From positions 186,001-250,000 of the forward strand of contig NZ_JACSQA010000003.1 in assembly GCF_014836845.1 (NCBI RefSeq): a stretch of DNA of 64,000 nucleotides. The letters run 5' to 3'. Both the position numbers and the translations under genes were made by a program. Shown here piece after piece: positions 42,695-51,569 of the stretch; positions within the stretch are counted from its first letter, which is position 1, and every line of letters begins with the position of its first letter. A model generated the notes under the pieces. It searched no databases, had not been told where the DNA came from, and was given only the letters and a program-made list of their open reading frames with translations. The stretch is from Ureibacillus galli. GTDB taxonomy: Bacteria; Bacillota; Bacilli; Bacillales_A; Planococcaceae.

Positions 42695-43126
42695 CTAGAA
42701 GTCAAAGCCAATTAAATTTTCTGCAATTTCATTAAAAGAATCCTCTGCTTCGTTGAAATAAGATTCCCAAGAATCTTTTGCCCAAATTTCAATTTTACTT
42801 GAGACACCTAATACAACACATTCTTTTTCAAGTTTTGCGTAAGTAGCAAGTGTGGATGGGATATTAATTCTTCCTTGTTTATCAATTTCAACTTCAGTTG
42901 CACCTGAAAAGAAGAAACGCGCAAATGCACGAGCATCTTTTTTCGTCATTGGTAATTCTTTTAATTTTTCTTCGAGTTTTCGCCATTCATCCATAGGATA
43001 TCCAAATAGACAGTTATCAAGTCCCCGAGTAATAACAAAAGTATTTCCTAATTCTTCACGAAATTTTGAAGGTATAATTAGTCGTCCTTTTGCATCAACG
43101 GAATGTTGATATTCACCCATGAACAT
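42695..43126 (-). CDS. mraZ: Transcriptional regulator MraZ
   Basis: SpoVT/AbrB-like DNA-binding protein that represses its own dcw operon in studied species. 143 residues from ATG 43126 ([16 protein letters not shown]), four bases after GGGGTGAG; an upstream GTG overlaps the ribosome site and is unlikely. Two tandem AbrB-like halves ([14 protein letters not shown] and [12 protein letters not shown]). Direct repeats upstream are the likely binding site. Confidence 0.96.
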   Translation of the reverse strand: MFMGEYQHSVDAKGRLIIPSKFREELGNTFVITRGLDNCLFGYPMDEWRKLEEKLKELPMTKKDARAFARFFFSGATEVEIDKQGRINIPSTLATYAKLEKECVVLGVSSKIEIWAKDSWESYFNEAEDSFNEIAENLIGFDF

Positions 43127-43150
43127 GCTACTCACCCCACTTTAGTAAAT

Positions 43151-43180
43151 AATGTACCACATTCCCCCACTTTCCTCCAC
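43151..43180 (-). promoter_or_regulatory. Likely MraZ-binding direct repeats
   Basis: On the minus strand three 10-base units follow one another: GTGGAGGAAA, GTGGGGGAAT and GTGGTACATT. Repeated TGGG-like boxes about one helical turn apart are the known MraZ operator pattern. They lie 25-55 bases before mraZ. No convincing sigma-A promoter could be picked out in 43181-43360. Confidence 0.6.
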
Positions 43181-43366
43181 ATTTTTAAAGAGATTGTTAA
43201 GAACTTTTTATAATTTATGTATATAGTACTTTTCTACATTTTCTGTTTTATGATTTTTGACTTAACTATACGAGGAATTCTAACAATCATAGACAACTTT
43301 TTACTCATTCAAAAGAATCCATCATTGCTAATACGACCTTTTTTTAGGTATATACTCACAAAAAAA

Positions 43367-43404
43367 CTGTTCCAAAAGTTAAAATGTTAACTTTTGGAAC
43401 AGTG
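43367..43404 (-). terminator. Terminator after bshC
   Basis: A perfect 17-bp stem (43367-43383 with 43388-43404) around a four-base loop; on the minus strand seven Ts follow. It isolates bshC from the dcw operon. Confidence 0.88.
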
Positions 43405-43425
43405 TCATAAAAATAGGTTATTTTA

Positions 43426-45042
43426 TTACAGATGAATGACATAATGATTACGAGAGATTGATAACGGTAAAGCACATAAATCTTGAATCAAATTCGGTCC
43501 ATAACTGTTCATATATTGGTAAGGATTATAAACCCTTTCTTGGAAATTTTCATTCGGATATATTTCGGCTTGAATTAAATCAAACTGACGAATGATTTTT
43601 TCGTGTTTATTGAACACTTGCTGCTCAATTTTTTTACTTAAATACTCTAATTGTACTTCATGGTATTTTAAATTTTTCTCTACAATTGAATGTAAATTTA
43701 AATGTTGTGTATTTAAATGACTATCTAACTTCTCATATTGTTCTTTTAATAATTGATGAACATTTTCGATTTGCTGTTTTGCTTCCAAGTCCTGAACGCT
43801 TTCGATAAATTGTTCCTTCAAACTTTGTGCCTTTCCTGAAAGAACTTCTGGAATCGATAATTCATACGTTGATAATAATTGATCCATTTTCCGATCTACA
43901 AACGTAATATTTAACCTCGGTGCTAAAATCGGCATTTGTAAATCCATTACATGAAATGCATCCTTTAATGTTCCCCAGTAGGCAAGCTCGCCAGGTCCGC
44001 CTACGAAAGCTAAAACAGGGATTGTCATTTCTTGCATTAAAGGTCTTGTCACAACATTATTACTTAGCTGTTCTGGTTTTGTTTTCGCGACACTTAGTAA
44101 TTGTTCTTCAGAAAGTTTAATGAGACCCGATGAATCTTGATAATAACGATCTTTTCTTTCTAATAAATAACGCTCACCTTCTTGCACGTAAAAAAGATTG
44201 GCGTTATTCAACGTCGCATTAATAGGAGTACCAAAACCTGCATTATGTAATAACTGTTCTTTGTCAACTACGGCCTTTGCAATTTGCTCATTGAGCTCAA
44301 CTATTTTAACAAAGTAAGATGATTCAAACTGGCGGAATGGTGTATATGCAGCATCAACCATTAATAGTCCTTCGTCTTTAAATAAATCATTCATTAGACG
44401 TGCAAAGAAATCAGTAAATGTATCACTATTTTCTAGTTGTTGAAGACACATTTTATGAAGATCATGTGTATATGCCGTTTCGCCAAAATCTTGAAAAATG
44501 TTATTCAATAATTGACGCATTTCATCTTGGCGAATTGCAGTTGTTGAGGCCATCGTCTTTTTATTTGATCGTTCATGATAAACCCTCTTTTTCGGAGCAC
44601 CATTGACGATTGTAAAAGTATGATTAATCTCATCTATATCATGATCCTCACCAGCAATCCAAAAAATCGGTACAACTCGCTCATTCAATTTTTCACTTTG
44701 CTCTTTCGCTAACAATAAAACGGAAATCGCTTTATGAATAGAGTATAAGGGACCCGTTAATATCCCAGCTTGTTGTCCACCTACTATAGCAACCGAACCA
44801 TTTTCTAAGGCATTTAAATTTTCTTCTATTTTGTCGGAAATCCCTAGTGGTTCCATATAAGAGCGAATAATTTTACTTAACGCCTTTGTTTCGTATTGTT
44901 TCGATTTTAAATAGTTATATCGAGTGTTAAATGATTCATCATTATACTCATACTCATAAAACGGTTTTAATTTTTCATTTCCAGACCAATAATCATCTAG
45001 TAATTGATTGTTAACTGGTAGTTCAATCTGTTCCAGCCTCAT
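43426..45042 (-). CDS. bshC: Bacillithiol biosynthesis cysteine-adding enzyme BshC
   Basis: Adds cysteine to GlcN-malate, the last step of bacillithiol synthesis, a low-molecular-weight thiol of Bacillota. 538 residues from ATG 45042 (MRLEQIELPVNNQ), with GGAGAT upstream; seven more residues are open. Family stretches VAIVGGQQAGILTGPLYS, FWIAGEDHDIDEINH and FVGGPGELAYWG are visible, with a coiled coil in the C-terminal third. Next to the dcw cluster as in B. subtilis (yllA). Confidence 0.95.
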   Translation of the reverse strand: MRLEQIELPVNNQLLDDYWSGNEKLKPFYEYEYNDESFNTRYNYLKSKQYETKALSKIIRSYMEPLGISDKIEENLNALENGSVAIVGGQQAGILTGPLYSIHKAISVLLLAKEQSEKLNERVVPIFWIAGEDHDIDEINHTFTIVNGAPKKRVYHERSNKKTMASTTAIRQDEMRQLLNNIFQDFGETAYTHDLHKMCLQQLENSDTFTDFFARLMNDLFKDEGLLMVDAAYTPFRQFESSYFVKIVELNEQIAKAVVDKEQLLHNAGFGTPINATLNNANLFYVQEGERYLLERKDRYYQDSSGLIKLSEEQLLSVAKTKPEQLSNNVVTRPLMQEMTIPVLAFVGGPGELAYWGTLKDAFHVMDLQMPILAPRLNITFVDRKMDQLLSTYELSIPEVLSGKAQSLKEQFIESVQDLEAKQQIENVHQLLKEQYEKLDSHLNTQHLNLHSIVEKNLKYHEVQLEYLSKKIEQQVFNKHEKIIRQFDLIQAEIYPNENFQERVYNPYQYMNSYGPNLIQDLCALPLSISRNHYVIHL

Positions 45043-45173
45043 AAAAATATCTCCTCTACTCAAATGAACAGTTATCTAAAAGATGTTCTAATTTCTATCT
45101 AATCTGTTATATTTATATTTCACTTTCTATATTGTAAACCTTCCATCAAGTTCTTCAAAAGAAAATGCTTGAT

Positions 45174-45566
45174 TTAGATTAAAACAAGATTCATTATACT
45201 TTGAATTAAGCCTACAAACCAAATAACAATATAAGAAATCGTTAATAGAATGAAAAATAATCGCCATATTTTTTTAAATAATGATAAGATCTTTATTTCT
45301 TTTTTCGTTCGCCAATCTATGTATGTAAAAATAATGGCAATAAAAATCGCCACTATAAAGACGATCCCACTATAATTTTCTCCCCATAAACTAGCAATCG
45401 AAAGAGGAACCGAGAAAAATAAAACAAATGTCGTTACATCTGCTGCTGTTCCTATCGATTGAATATTCGTCTTTTTTCGTTTGCGCCAAATAACATATGT
45501 AATGAAAAATAAAATAATAGGGAAAAATATTATTGTACTTACAATGTATTGAATCATGATTTTCAC
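45174..45566 (-). CDS. DUF3397-like membrane protein
   Basis: 130-residue membrane protein with four hydrophobic segments separated by basic loops (WRKRKK, DWRTKK). The pattern and place beside bshC and the PanE-like gene fit the DUF3397 family of Bacillales; no function is known. Starts at GTG overlapping the previous stop (GTGA); an ATG three codons later is also possible. Confidence 0.75.
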   Translation of the reverse strand: MKIMIQYIVSTIIFFPIILFFITYVIWRKRKKTNIQSIGTAADVTTFVLFFSVPLSIASLWGENYSGIVFIVAIFIAIIFTYIDWRTKKEIKILSLFKKIWRLFFILLTISYIVIWFVGLIQSIMNLVLI

Positions 45567-46462
45567 ATTTTCACACCGCTCTCTATCGCTAATATTAAAT
45601 GATATAGTGTATTTAATATCGGTAAATTTTCCCCTCTTTTTGCTGCTTTTTTTATAACCGCCCCAACAATCGTTTCAATTTCTGTTTGTCTATTCTGTAA
45701 AATGTCACCTAACATTGAGGAAGTATTATTGGCCGTTTTTCTACATAATTTCTCCACTTCTTCAAAAGGAAATTGATCTTTCTTTTCTGGAAAAGCTGAC
45801 ATTAACTCATTATATAAATTTTTTAGCATTGTATGAGTATGCGGATTTTCTATTAACATCCCATTTTTCACCCGTAATATCGCTGTTAAAGGGTTAATAA
45901 AACAGTTCAATAATGCCTTTTCGAATAGCATGTTTTCCGCGCTTTTCTCAAAGGTTACTTGAAATTGTTTATTTGTACTTTGGAGAAATAAATGGAATGG
46001 TGTTTTCACACCTCTTTCAATAGCAATCTTTAAAACACCTTGTCCCCGATGTACGATTGTATAATCGTTTTCCCTTTCAGCACCGAACTGACAAGAACCG
46101 AAGGCAATTGTTTTTTGTGGCAGTTGAATAGCTTCTTCTAAGTGGGCTAAACCATTTTGTAAAAAGAGGAGTGGGATATCTTCATGAATGGTACGAAGTA
46201 TTGGATAAACATCGTTTAATTCTCCGTATTTCACTGCAATGATGACAAATGAATGTTTTGGTAAACCTTTTAAGTCCATCGCTACTTGGACATTTGATTT
46301 TAACAACGTTCCATCCAGATTTTTTCGGACTAAACCATGTTGTAATAGTTGATTTGCTTGGCTTTCTCTACGGACAATTAGCCTTACATTGTCATTGAAC
46401 TCTGCTAAGAAGCTAGCAACTAGCATACCTACTGAACCAGCACCGATTATATGAATGTCCAT
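45563..46462 (-). CDS. 2-dehydropantoate 2-reductase (PanE/YlbQ type)
   Basis: NADPH-dependent ketopantoate reductase family, the step before pantothenate. 299 residues from ATG 46462 (MDIHIIGAGSVGML); a GTG four codons upstream is open too. Nucleotide-binding GAGSVG at the start, the substrate lysine in AVKYGEL, the FLQNGLAHLEE motif and a C-terminal helical domain with the family's ENPHTHTM-type region. B. subtilis ylbQ has the same position; its panE role there is not the only possibility because Bacillus also uses IlvC. Confidence 0.85.
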   Translation of the reverse strand: MDIHIIGAGSVGMLVASFLAEFNDNVRLIVRRESQANQLLQHGLVRKNLDGTLLKSNVQVAMDLKGLPKHSFVIIAVKYGELNDVYPILRTIHEDIPLLFLQNGLAHLEEAIQLPQKTIAFGSCQFGAERENDYTIVHRGQGVLKIAIERGVKTPFHLFLQSTNKQFQVTFEKSAENMLFEKALLNCFINPLTAILRVKNGMLIENPHTHTMLKNLYNELMSAFPEKKDQFPFEEVEKLCRKTANNTSSMLGDILQNRQTEIETIVGAVIKKAAKRGENLPILNTLYHLILAIESGVKM

Positions 46463-46807
46463 ATCCTTACCCACCCCTATTTCAAACGAAAAGTAAAGGT
46501 CTACCGATGATGGCAGACCTTTTATTAAATCATATTATACCGGATTAACCACACGTTTTCGATAAAGAATGTAATTTATTTGTTAACCGATTAATCAAAA
46601 AGCATAAATAAAACAGCAGACAAACGATGTTCGAAGAAACTTTTTGTCTACTATCCTTTAAGTAGCCTAAAAAGGGCAAAATAAAATACATAGGTTGTAG
46701 GATTCGTACCTAGATGCTATTTACTAATCATAATTATGGAGTTTAAATCCGTTGTTACCTATCTTTTTTAATCGTTTATTTAAATTCATATTAAAAAATA
46801 AAACCGT
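46463..46807. other. 345-base gap before the PanE-type gene
   Basis: Minus strand: a consensus TATAAT (46534-46539) with no good -35 hexamer, then an 11-bp hairpin (46495-46505 with 46512-46522, one G-T pair) only about a dozen bases further on, then the PanE gene. The hairpin would be at the extreme 5' end of the transcript. The rest (46540-46807) is A/T-rich and I see no gene, repeat or terminator in it. Confidence 0.5.
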
Positions 46808-47191
46808 TTACTTTTGATGTTCGATGAAACTTGCCCCTTGTTGCAACCATTTAAGAATTCTTTCGTGTTCAGTTTGTAATTCGCGATATTTTATTTCTAG
46901 TTCATTATATGCTTCTGTTAATTCATCAAAACTACTAAGTGCTAGTTTTAAATGGCTACGCATTAATTGCTTTGGACGCTTTCTCACACTATTTAACATT
47001 TGGCCATATTGTTGACGCAATGTTTTATTCCAACGAAAACCGCACGCCTGTTTTGTACGATTTAATACACTTGCCGCTTCAGCAAATGCTTCAAGTTGTG
47101 TTTTACCATTTTGAACAGCTTGAATAACGATTTCAGCTAATTTTTCATCGTCATCTGCTGTCCACTGATCTTTACGTCTTTTTCCATCCAT
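46808..47191 (-). CDS. RsfA/YlbO-family transcription factor
   Basis: 127 residues from ATG 47191 (MDGKRRKDQW); a GTG upstream overlaps the ribosome site GAGAGG and is rejected. An N-terminal Myb/SANT-like DNA-binding domain (DQWTADDDEKLAEIVIQ, then CGFRWNKTLRQQY) is followed by a C-terminal coiled coil. B. subtilis has the sigma-E-dependent regulator GerR (YlbO) at this spot and its paralogue RsfA in the forespore. Position favours the GerR type, but the two cannot be separated here. Confidence 0.85.
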   Translation of the reverse strand: MDGKRRKDQWTADDDEKLAEIVIQAVQNGKTQLEAFAEAASVLNRTKQACGFRWNKTLRQQYGQMLNSVRKRPKQLMRSHLKLALSSFDELTEAYNELEIKYRELQTEHERILKWLQQGASFIEHQK

Positions 47192-47317
47192 TTCTATCAC
47201 CTCTCATTTTTTACTACTATATGCAGGTCAATAGATTAAATAGAATAACAATCATAGAAAAATAGGTTGAGACTTATTCATTTCTTTCTACTCCATTTCT
47301 ATAAAAAATGGATATTA

Positions 47318-47341
47318 AAAAACGCCTCTCTACCGAGGGCG
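47318..47341 (-). terminator. Terminator after the crotonase-family gene
   Basis: Minus strand CGCCCTC and GAGGCG arms around a six-base loop, with one bulged base, followed by six Ts; starts a few bases after the gene's stop codon. Confidence 0.6.
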
Positions 47342-47347
47342 CATTCA

Positions 47348-48109
47348 TTATTTGGACTTATTTAAAAAGCGTTGAACAGCTTCATTATGAGCATCACTTT
47401 CCCATAGTTTTGCACATAAACGAATCTCTTCCATCACGCGTTCATACATATTTTTTTCTTTCCATTTCCGAAGTTGTATCTCTTTATACGCTTGGTGTAC
47501 AGATGGGTGTATTCCCCTCATATTGGCAATGAATTTTTCAAGAGCTTGTTCCTTTGAACCTTCAAATAAGTCTGTAGCCCAACCAATCTCATATAGAAGA
47601 TTGGCATCATAACTTTTAGCGTCTATTAGCATTTTTAAAGCGTGGTCATGTCGCAATCCTCTTTCAAATAGATAAGTCCCTCCACCCCAACCGCTTGTAA
47701 TCGATAGAGTTCCTTGAATAAAACCACATTGAACATCGCTTGCTACGAGACGAAAATCACATGCCGTTGCAATTTCACAACCGCCTCCTACTGCTGCACC
47801 ATTTACGAGGGCGATTGTCGGTACACGCAATGTAGCTAAATCATATAATATATGGCCCATTTTACTAAGCATACTAAATGCCTCGTCTTCTGTATGAAGA
47901 AGATGGAATTCAGATAAATCTCCACCAGAACAAAAAGCTTTTTCTCCACTACCAGTTACAACTAAAAACCGTACATCTTGATGATCTTTGATATATGTAA
48001 TCGCTTCTTTTAACCCTTCCATCACTTCATCATTGACGGCATTTCTTTTATCTTGTCGGTCAATTGTAAAGATTAATATCCCATCATTGTTCTCTATTTG
48101 ATAAGCCAC
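47348..48109 (-). CDS. Crotonase (enoyl-CoA hydratase/isomerase) family protein, atypical active site
   Basis: About 253 residues with the crotonase fold: first oxyanion segment FCSGGDLSEF, second GAAVGGGCEIATACDF. The region that normally brings the second catalytic glutamate reads GFIQGTLSITSGWGGGT and has no Glu, closer to decarboxylase-type members than to true hydratases. So substrate and reaction are open. ATG 48118 directly abuts AAAGGGG; the GTG at 48109 has a 9-base spacer and is preferred. Not part of the B. subtilis ylb order. Confidence 0.8.
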   Translation of the reverse strand: MAYQIENNDGILIFTIDRQDKRNAVNDEVMEGLKEAITYIKDHQDVRFLVVTGSGEKAFCSGGDLSEFHLLHTEDEAFSMLSKMGHILYDLATLRVPTIALVNGAAVGGGCEIATACDFRLVASDVQCGFIQGTLSITSGWGGGTYLFERGLRHDHALKMLIDAKSYDANLLYEIGWATDLFEGSKEQALEKFIANMRGIHPSVHQAYKEIQLRKWKEKNMYERVMEEIRLCAKLWESDAHNEAVQRFLNKSK

Positions 48110-48240
48110 AACTAACATCCCCTTTAAAATGTAACTATTCCATTAAAATAGTAAAGGAGCAATCTGTAATTTACAAGAAAGTTCTAAAAGTTCTTTCTAA
48201 TATAAGAAGTCGTTTTGTATTATATTTTAGTCAAATAAAA

Positions 48241-48277
48241 AAGGCTATTAGAGAGCCATGGTCTCTCTAATAGCCTT
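48241..48277 (-). terminator. Terminator after rpmF
   Basis: A perfect 15-bp stem (48241-48255 with 48263-48277) and a seven-base loop; six Ts follow on the minus strand. It closes the ylbN-rpmF transcript. Confidence 0.92.
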
Positions 48278-48296
48278 ATCATTAGTAAATACTGAA

Positions 48297-48470
48297 TTAT
48301 TTACTAACTACTTCTTTACCTTTGTAGTGTCCACAAGCTTTACATACGTGGTGAGCTAATGTTGCTTCGCCACAGTTTGGGCATGCTACCATACCAGGTA
48401 CAGATAATTTGAAATGCGTACGACGCTTTCTTTTTGCAGTTTTAGAAGTTCTTCTAAATGGTACAGCCAT
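48297..48470 (-). CDS. rpmF: 50S ribosomal protein L32
   Basis: 57-residue ribosomal protein from ATG 48470 ([17 protein letters not shown]), behind AGGAGGTG; three more residues are open upstream. It keeps the four-cysteine zinc ribbon (CPNC...CKAC), so this is the zinc-binding version. Downstream of ylbN, driven by a perfect consensus promoter. Confidence 0.97.
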   Translation of the reverse strand: MAVPFRRTSKTAKRKRRTHFKLSVPGMVACPNCGEATLAHHVCKACGHYKGKEVVSK

Positions 48471-48494
48471 TATTGGCACCTCCTTACAGATTAT

Positions 48495-49028
48495 CTATTC
48501 ATCTGTTTGATCAAAATACTTAGCTAAATCAGCCAGTCTTGGATCCACTTTTGGTTCGTCATTTTCCTTTTGACGAGCAACATCTTCATCAGTTGAATAG
48601 CTCCAGCCTTTACCGCCATGTACTTTTCCTTCAGTATCCTCTTTAAATACTTGCATCGGAACTTCAAGAAGTACTAGTTCTTCAAGAACTGGTTTTAAGT
48701 CGATTACTTCACCATCAATATAATGTATATCTTCATCGTCATGACCACGATGTTCAGGATCTATCCAGCTGAAAATTTCAACTGCATCGACTTCAATTGG
48801 ATATTCAACATCTTCCCATGTCCTAGATTCAGGGAGTGTTAGAGTCGCTGTCATCGTAAATTGACATGTCATTTGCGATGCACCGAAAGTACAGTGTCCT
48901 TTTACATGAACGGGTGAAATATGACGAATATCTTTGTTTCGTTTCATTACATCATCCAATTGTACTTCTGCATCAATCGGCATCCCATTTTGGCGATACT
49001 TCGATAATTGATGAATTGACCATTTCAT
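48495..49028 (-). CDS. ylbN: YceD/DUF177 family protein YlbN
   Basis: 177 residues with the DUF177 signature (VHVKGHCTFGASQMTCQFTM and a Glu/Asp-rich C-terminal half). The family is tied to rpmF in most bacteria; homologues have been linked to 23S rRNA maturation in E. coli and chloroplasts. ATG behind GAGGTGAT. Confidence 0.92.
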   Translation of the reverse strand: MKWSIHQLSKYRQNGMPIDAEVQLDDVMKRNKDIRHISPVHVKGHCTFGASQMTCQFTMTATLTLPESRTWEDVEYPIEVDAVEIFSWIDPEHRGHDDEDIHYIDGEVIDLKPVLEELVLLEVPMQVFKEDTEGKVHGGKGWSYSTDEDVARQKENDEPKVDPRLADLAKYFDQTDE

Positions 49029-49057
49029 TCATTAATCACCTCGAGACAACAATGTTG

Positions 49058-49086
49058 ATTATATAATGTGTATTTTTAGATGTCAA
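49058..49086 (-). promoter_or_regulatory. Perfect-consensus sigma-A promoter of ylbN-rpmF
   Basis: Minus strand TTGACA (49081-49086), 17-base spacer, TATAAT (49058-49063). Both hexamers and the spacing are exactly consensus, as expected for a ribosomal-protein transcript. Confidence 0.93.
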
Positions 49087-49095
49087 GATATTTTC

Positions 49096-49124
49096 TTGTC
49101 ACTAGACAAAATGAGTACTATAAT
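49096..49124 (+). promoter_or_regulatory. Sigma-A promoter of tmcAL
   Basis: TTGTCA (49096-49101), 17-base spacer, TATAAT (49119-49124), read divergently from the ylbN promoter; the two -35 boxes are only nine bases apart. Confidence 0.85.
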
Positions 49125-49171
49125 TTTTATAAGTTGATAGTAGAAAAAAACGAATTTTAGGAGTGTAACAA

Positions 49172-50380
49172 ATGAAATCAGTCGGCGTTGTTGTTGAATA
49201 TAATCCATTTCATAACGGACACCTATATCATGCAAAACAATCAAAAAGTCAATCCAATGCCGATGTTGTCATTGCTGTAATGAGCGGCCATTTTTTACAA
49301 CGGGGTGAACCGTCTCTAGTTGATAAATGGCATCGAACAAAAATGGCGTTACAAAATGGCATCGATATTGTTATTGAACTCCCTTATGTTTTCAGCACTG
49401 GACATGCTAGTCACTTTGCACAAGGGGCAATCATGCTGTTAAATGCTATTGGATGTGAAACTTTTACTTTTGGAAGTGAAGAAGGTACCATCGAACCATT
49501 TTTAAATACTTATTATTTGATAAAGGAACATGAAAAGGAATACAACTCGCTTATTAAACAATTTGTTACAACTGGGATTAGTTATCCCCAAAGTTTATAT
49601 ATGGCATACGAGCAACTACGACAAAATGTATCAAAAAAAACGATTGATTTATCTCAGCCGAATAACATATTAGGTTATCACTATATCGAAGCCGCAAAAC
49701 GTTTCAACTTATCTATTGAACCGTCAACTATTCAACGTATTCAAGCAGGCTATCACGATGAAATCAATGTCAATTCTTCCATTGCTAGTGCTACTGGTAT
49801 CCGAAAAGCAATTTTTGAAGAACAGCTATTACAAAATGTTAAAAAATACGTGCCTACCGAAACTTATTCTGAGCTGAAAAATTGGAAAAATCAATATGAT
49901 CGCTTTATCCAATGGGAATCACTTTGGCCCTACTTACGTTTTGCTATTTTAAGAAATACGCCCGAACAGTTAAGCCAATTTGCCGATGTATCCGAAGGAA
50001 TTGAACATGCACTCATAAAGGCTGCTAAAAAGAGTGATTCCTTTGTTGACTTTATGAATCATATCAAATCAAAACGATACACTTGGACAAGACTTCAAAG
50101 AATGCTTACTCATATTTATACAGGTATTACAAAGAAACAGCTCCATCAATATTCTGAACCAACTTATATTCGTTTATTAGGAATGACAACAGCTGGCCAA
50201 GCTTATTTATCCGAAAAGAAAAAACAATTTACCCTTCCCTTAATCAGTCGGGTAGCTTCTGTCAAAGATCCTTTGCTCGCACTAGATATCCGCGCAACCG
50301 AAATGTATGCATTGGGAGTAGAATTAACATCAAAAGAGAAAATAGCGAGAGATTATCAAACTCCTCCTATTCGTTTATAA
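49172..50380 (+). CDS. tmcAL: tRNA(Met) cytidine acetate ligase TmcAL
   Basis: Uses ATP and acetate to make N4-acetylcytidine at position 34 of elongator tRNA-Met. 402 residues (YlbM in B. subtilis). HIGH-like nucleotidyl-transfer motif in VVEYNPFHNGHLYHA, then MSGHFLQRGEPSLVDKWHRT and the ASATGIRKA segment. ATG eight bases after TAGGAG. Confidence 0.96.
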   Translation: MKSVGVVVEYNPFHNGHLYHAKQSKSQSNADVVIAVMSGHFLQRGEPSLVDKWHRTKMALQNGIDIVIELPYVFSTGHASHFAQGAIMLLNAIGCETFTFGSEEGTIEPFLNTYYLIKEHEKEYNSLIKQFVTTGISYPQSLYMAYEQLRQNVSKKTIDLSQPNNILGYHYIEAAKRFNLSIEPSTIQRIQAGYHDEINVNSSIASATGIRKAIFEEQLLQNVKKYVPTETYSELKNWKNQYDRFIQWESLWPYLRFAILRNTPEQLSQFADVSEGIEHALIKAAKKSDSFVDFMNHIKSKRYTWTRLQRMLTHIYTGITKKQLHQYSEPTYIRLLGMTTAGQAYLSEKKKQFTLPLISRVASVKDPLLALDIRATEMYALGVELTSKEKIARDYQTPPIRL

Positions 50381-50390
50381 AAAAGATATT

Positions 50391-50421
50391 AAAAAAGGAT
50401 GACAATACTGTCACCCTTTTT
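50391..50421. terminator. Bidirectional terminator between tmcAL and ylbL
   Basis: AAAAGGATGACA and TGTCACCCTTTT form a stem with one G-T pair around four bases, with A and T tracts on both sides. It overlaps the last codons and stop of ylbL. Confidence 0.82.
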
Positions 50422-51463
50422 TTGGTTTTAATTCTTCTAAATATTCCAACGCATCATCGACCGTTTTTACCGGTACAATTTCCATATCCGTTCCGATTGT
50501 TTTTGCGGTTTCAACAGCAGCTTCATAATTCGATTTTATCTCTGGATTTGCATGTCGCATTGCATCCGTAATTTCATCATCTGGAGCAAAAAAGATTTCG
50601 ATACCATCTTCATCTGCAGCAACTACTTTCTTTTCTATTCCACCGATACGTCCAACGGTACCATCTTCATTCATTTCACCGGTACCCGCAATATCATAAC
50701 CTTTCGTTAAATCTTCATCGAGTAATTGGTTCAATATTTCTAACGTAAACATTAAACCAGCAGAGGGTCCACCTATATTTTCCGTATTCACTTTCACGTT
50801 TGGTTCAGTTTTAATAAATTTACTTTCTGAATAAGTAATCCCAATACCAACACGGTTGTTCTCTGCTCCAGGAATTGGCTTTAACGAGATGGTACGATCC
50901 AATAATTCATCGTTTCGATCGATGACAAGATGTACTTTATCATTTTCTTTCTTCTTACTTAATATATCCGTTAGCTCCTGTGCCTTTTCGATTAATTGTC
51001 CATCAACCTCAACAATTTCATCACCAGCATGTAATTCTCCGTCAGCAGCTCCATCTTTTAAGACATTTAATACAGTCACCCCATGATACTCAATCGTATA
51101 AGGTAAATTGGCTTTTTGGAAAGCAATATAAAGGGCATTAAATTGAGAGTCCGTCATTAATTTAAGTTGACGAACACTATATTCCTCGTCATCCTCTTCC
51201 TCTTGTCGAACCTCTTCTTCCTTATAAATCTCTTCAAAGTCTTTAAAATAGGCGATTGCATATGTAAGAGGGGTTGCTGGGGCCATCGCTACCGTCATTA
51301 AACTCATCGTTCCTTCGTGGTTTTTATCTCCGTCTTCCACGGTAACAAACTCACTCACGTCATAGGCACTTCCGGGTTTCATAATATAGTAGTCCAGCTT
51401 ATAGAAGCTAAGAAAAAACACAATGATAAGCGAAATTATTAAATAAACAAGGGATTTATTCAA
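50411..51463 (-). CDS. ylbL: YlbL-type PDZ/Lon-like membrane serine protease
   Basis: About 350 residues: an N-terminal membrane helix, a PDZ domain (about 110-200; VLNVLKDGAADGELHAGDEIVEVDG) and a Lon-type S16 domain with Ser234 (NIGGPSAGL) and the lysine in GGIEKKVVAADEDG. Related to SepM of streptococci. B. subtilis YlbL degrades the SOS cell-division inhibitor YneA together with CtpA. The GTG at 51475 overlaps AGGAGG, so the TTG at 51463 (MNKSLVYLIIS) is preferred. Confidence 0.92.
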   Translation of the reverse strand: MNKSLVYLIISLIIVFFLSFYKLDYYIMKPGSAYDVSEFVTVEDGDKNHEGTMSLMTVAMAPATPLTYAIAYFKDFEEIYKEEEVRQEEEDDEEYSVRQLKLMTDSQFNALYIAFQKANLPYTIEYHGVTVLNVLKDGAADGELHAGDEIVEVDGQLIEKAQELTDILSKKKENDKVHLVIDRNDELLDRTISLKPIPGAENNRVGIGITYSESKFIKTEPNVKVNTENIGGPSAGLMFTLEILNQLLDEDLTKGYDIAGTGEMNEDGTVGRIGGIEKKVVAADEDGIEIFFAPDDEITDAMRHANPEIKSNYEAAVETAKTIGTDMEIVPVKTVDDALEYLEELKPKKG

Positions 51464-51569
51464 TATGTATGGCACCTCCTGAAGTTACCTTTTAATAGAC
51501 TAATTTTTTCACGTATCGCATATATTAGTTTAGCATTTGCTTAAATGGAAAACAAAAATTTGAAAAGAG

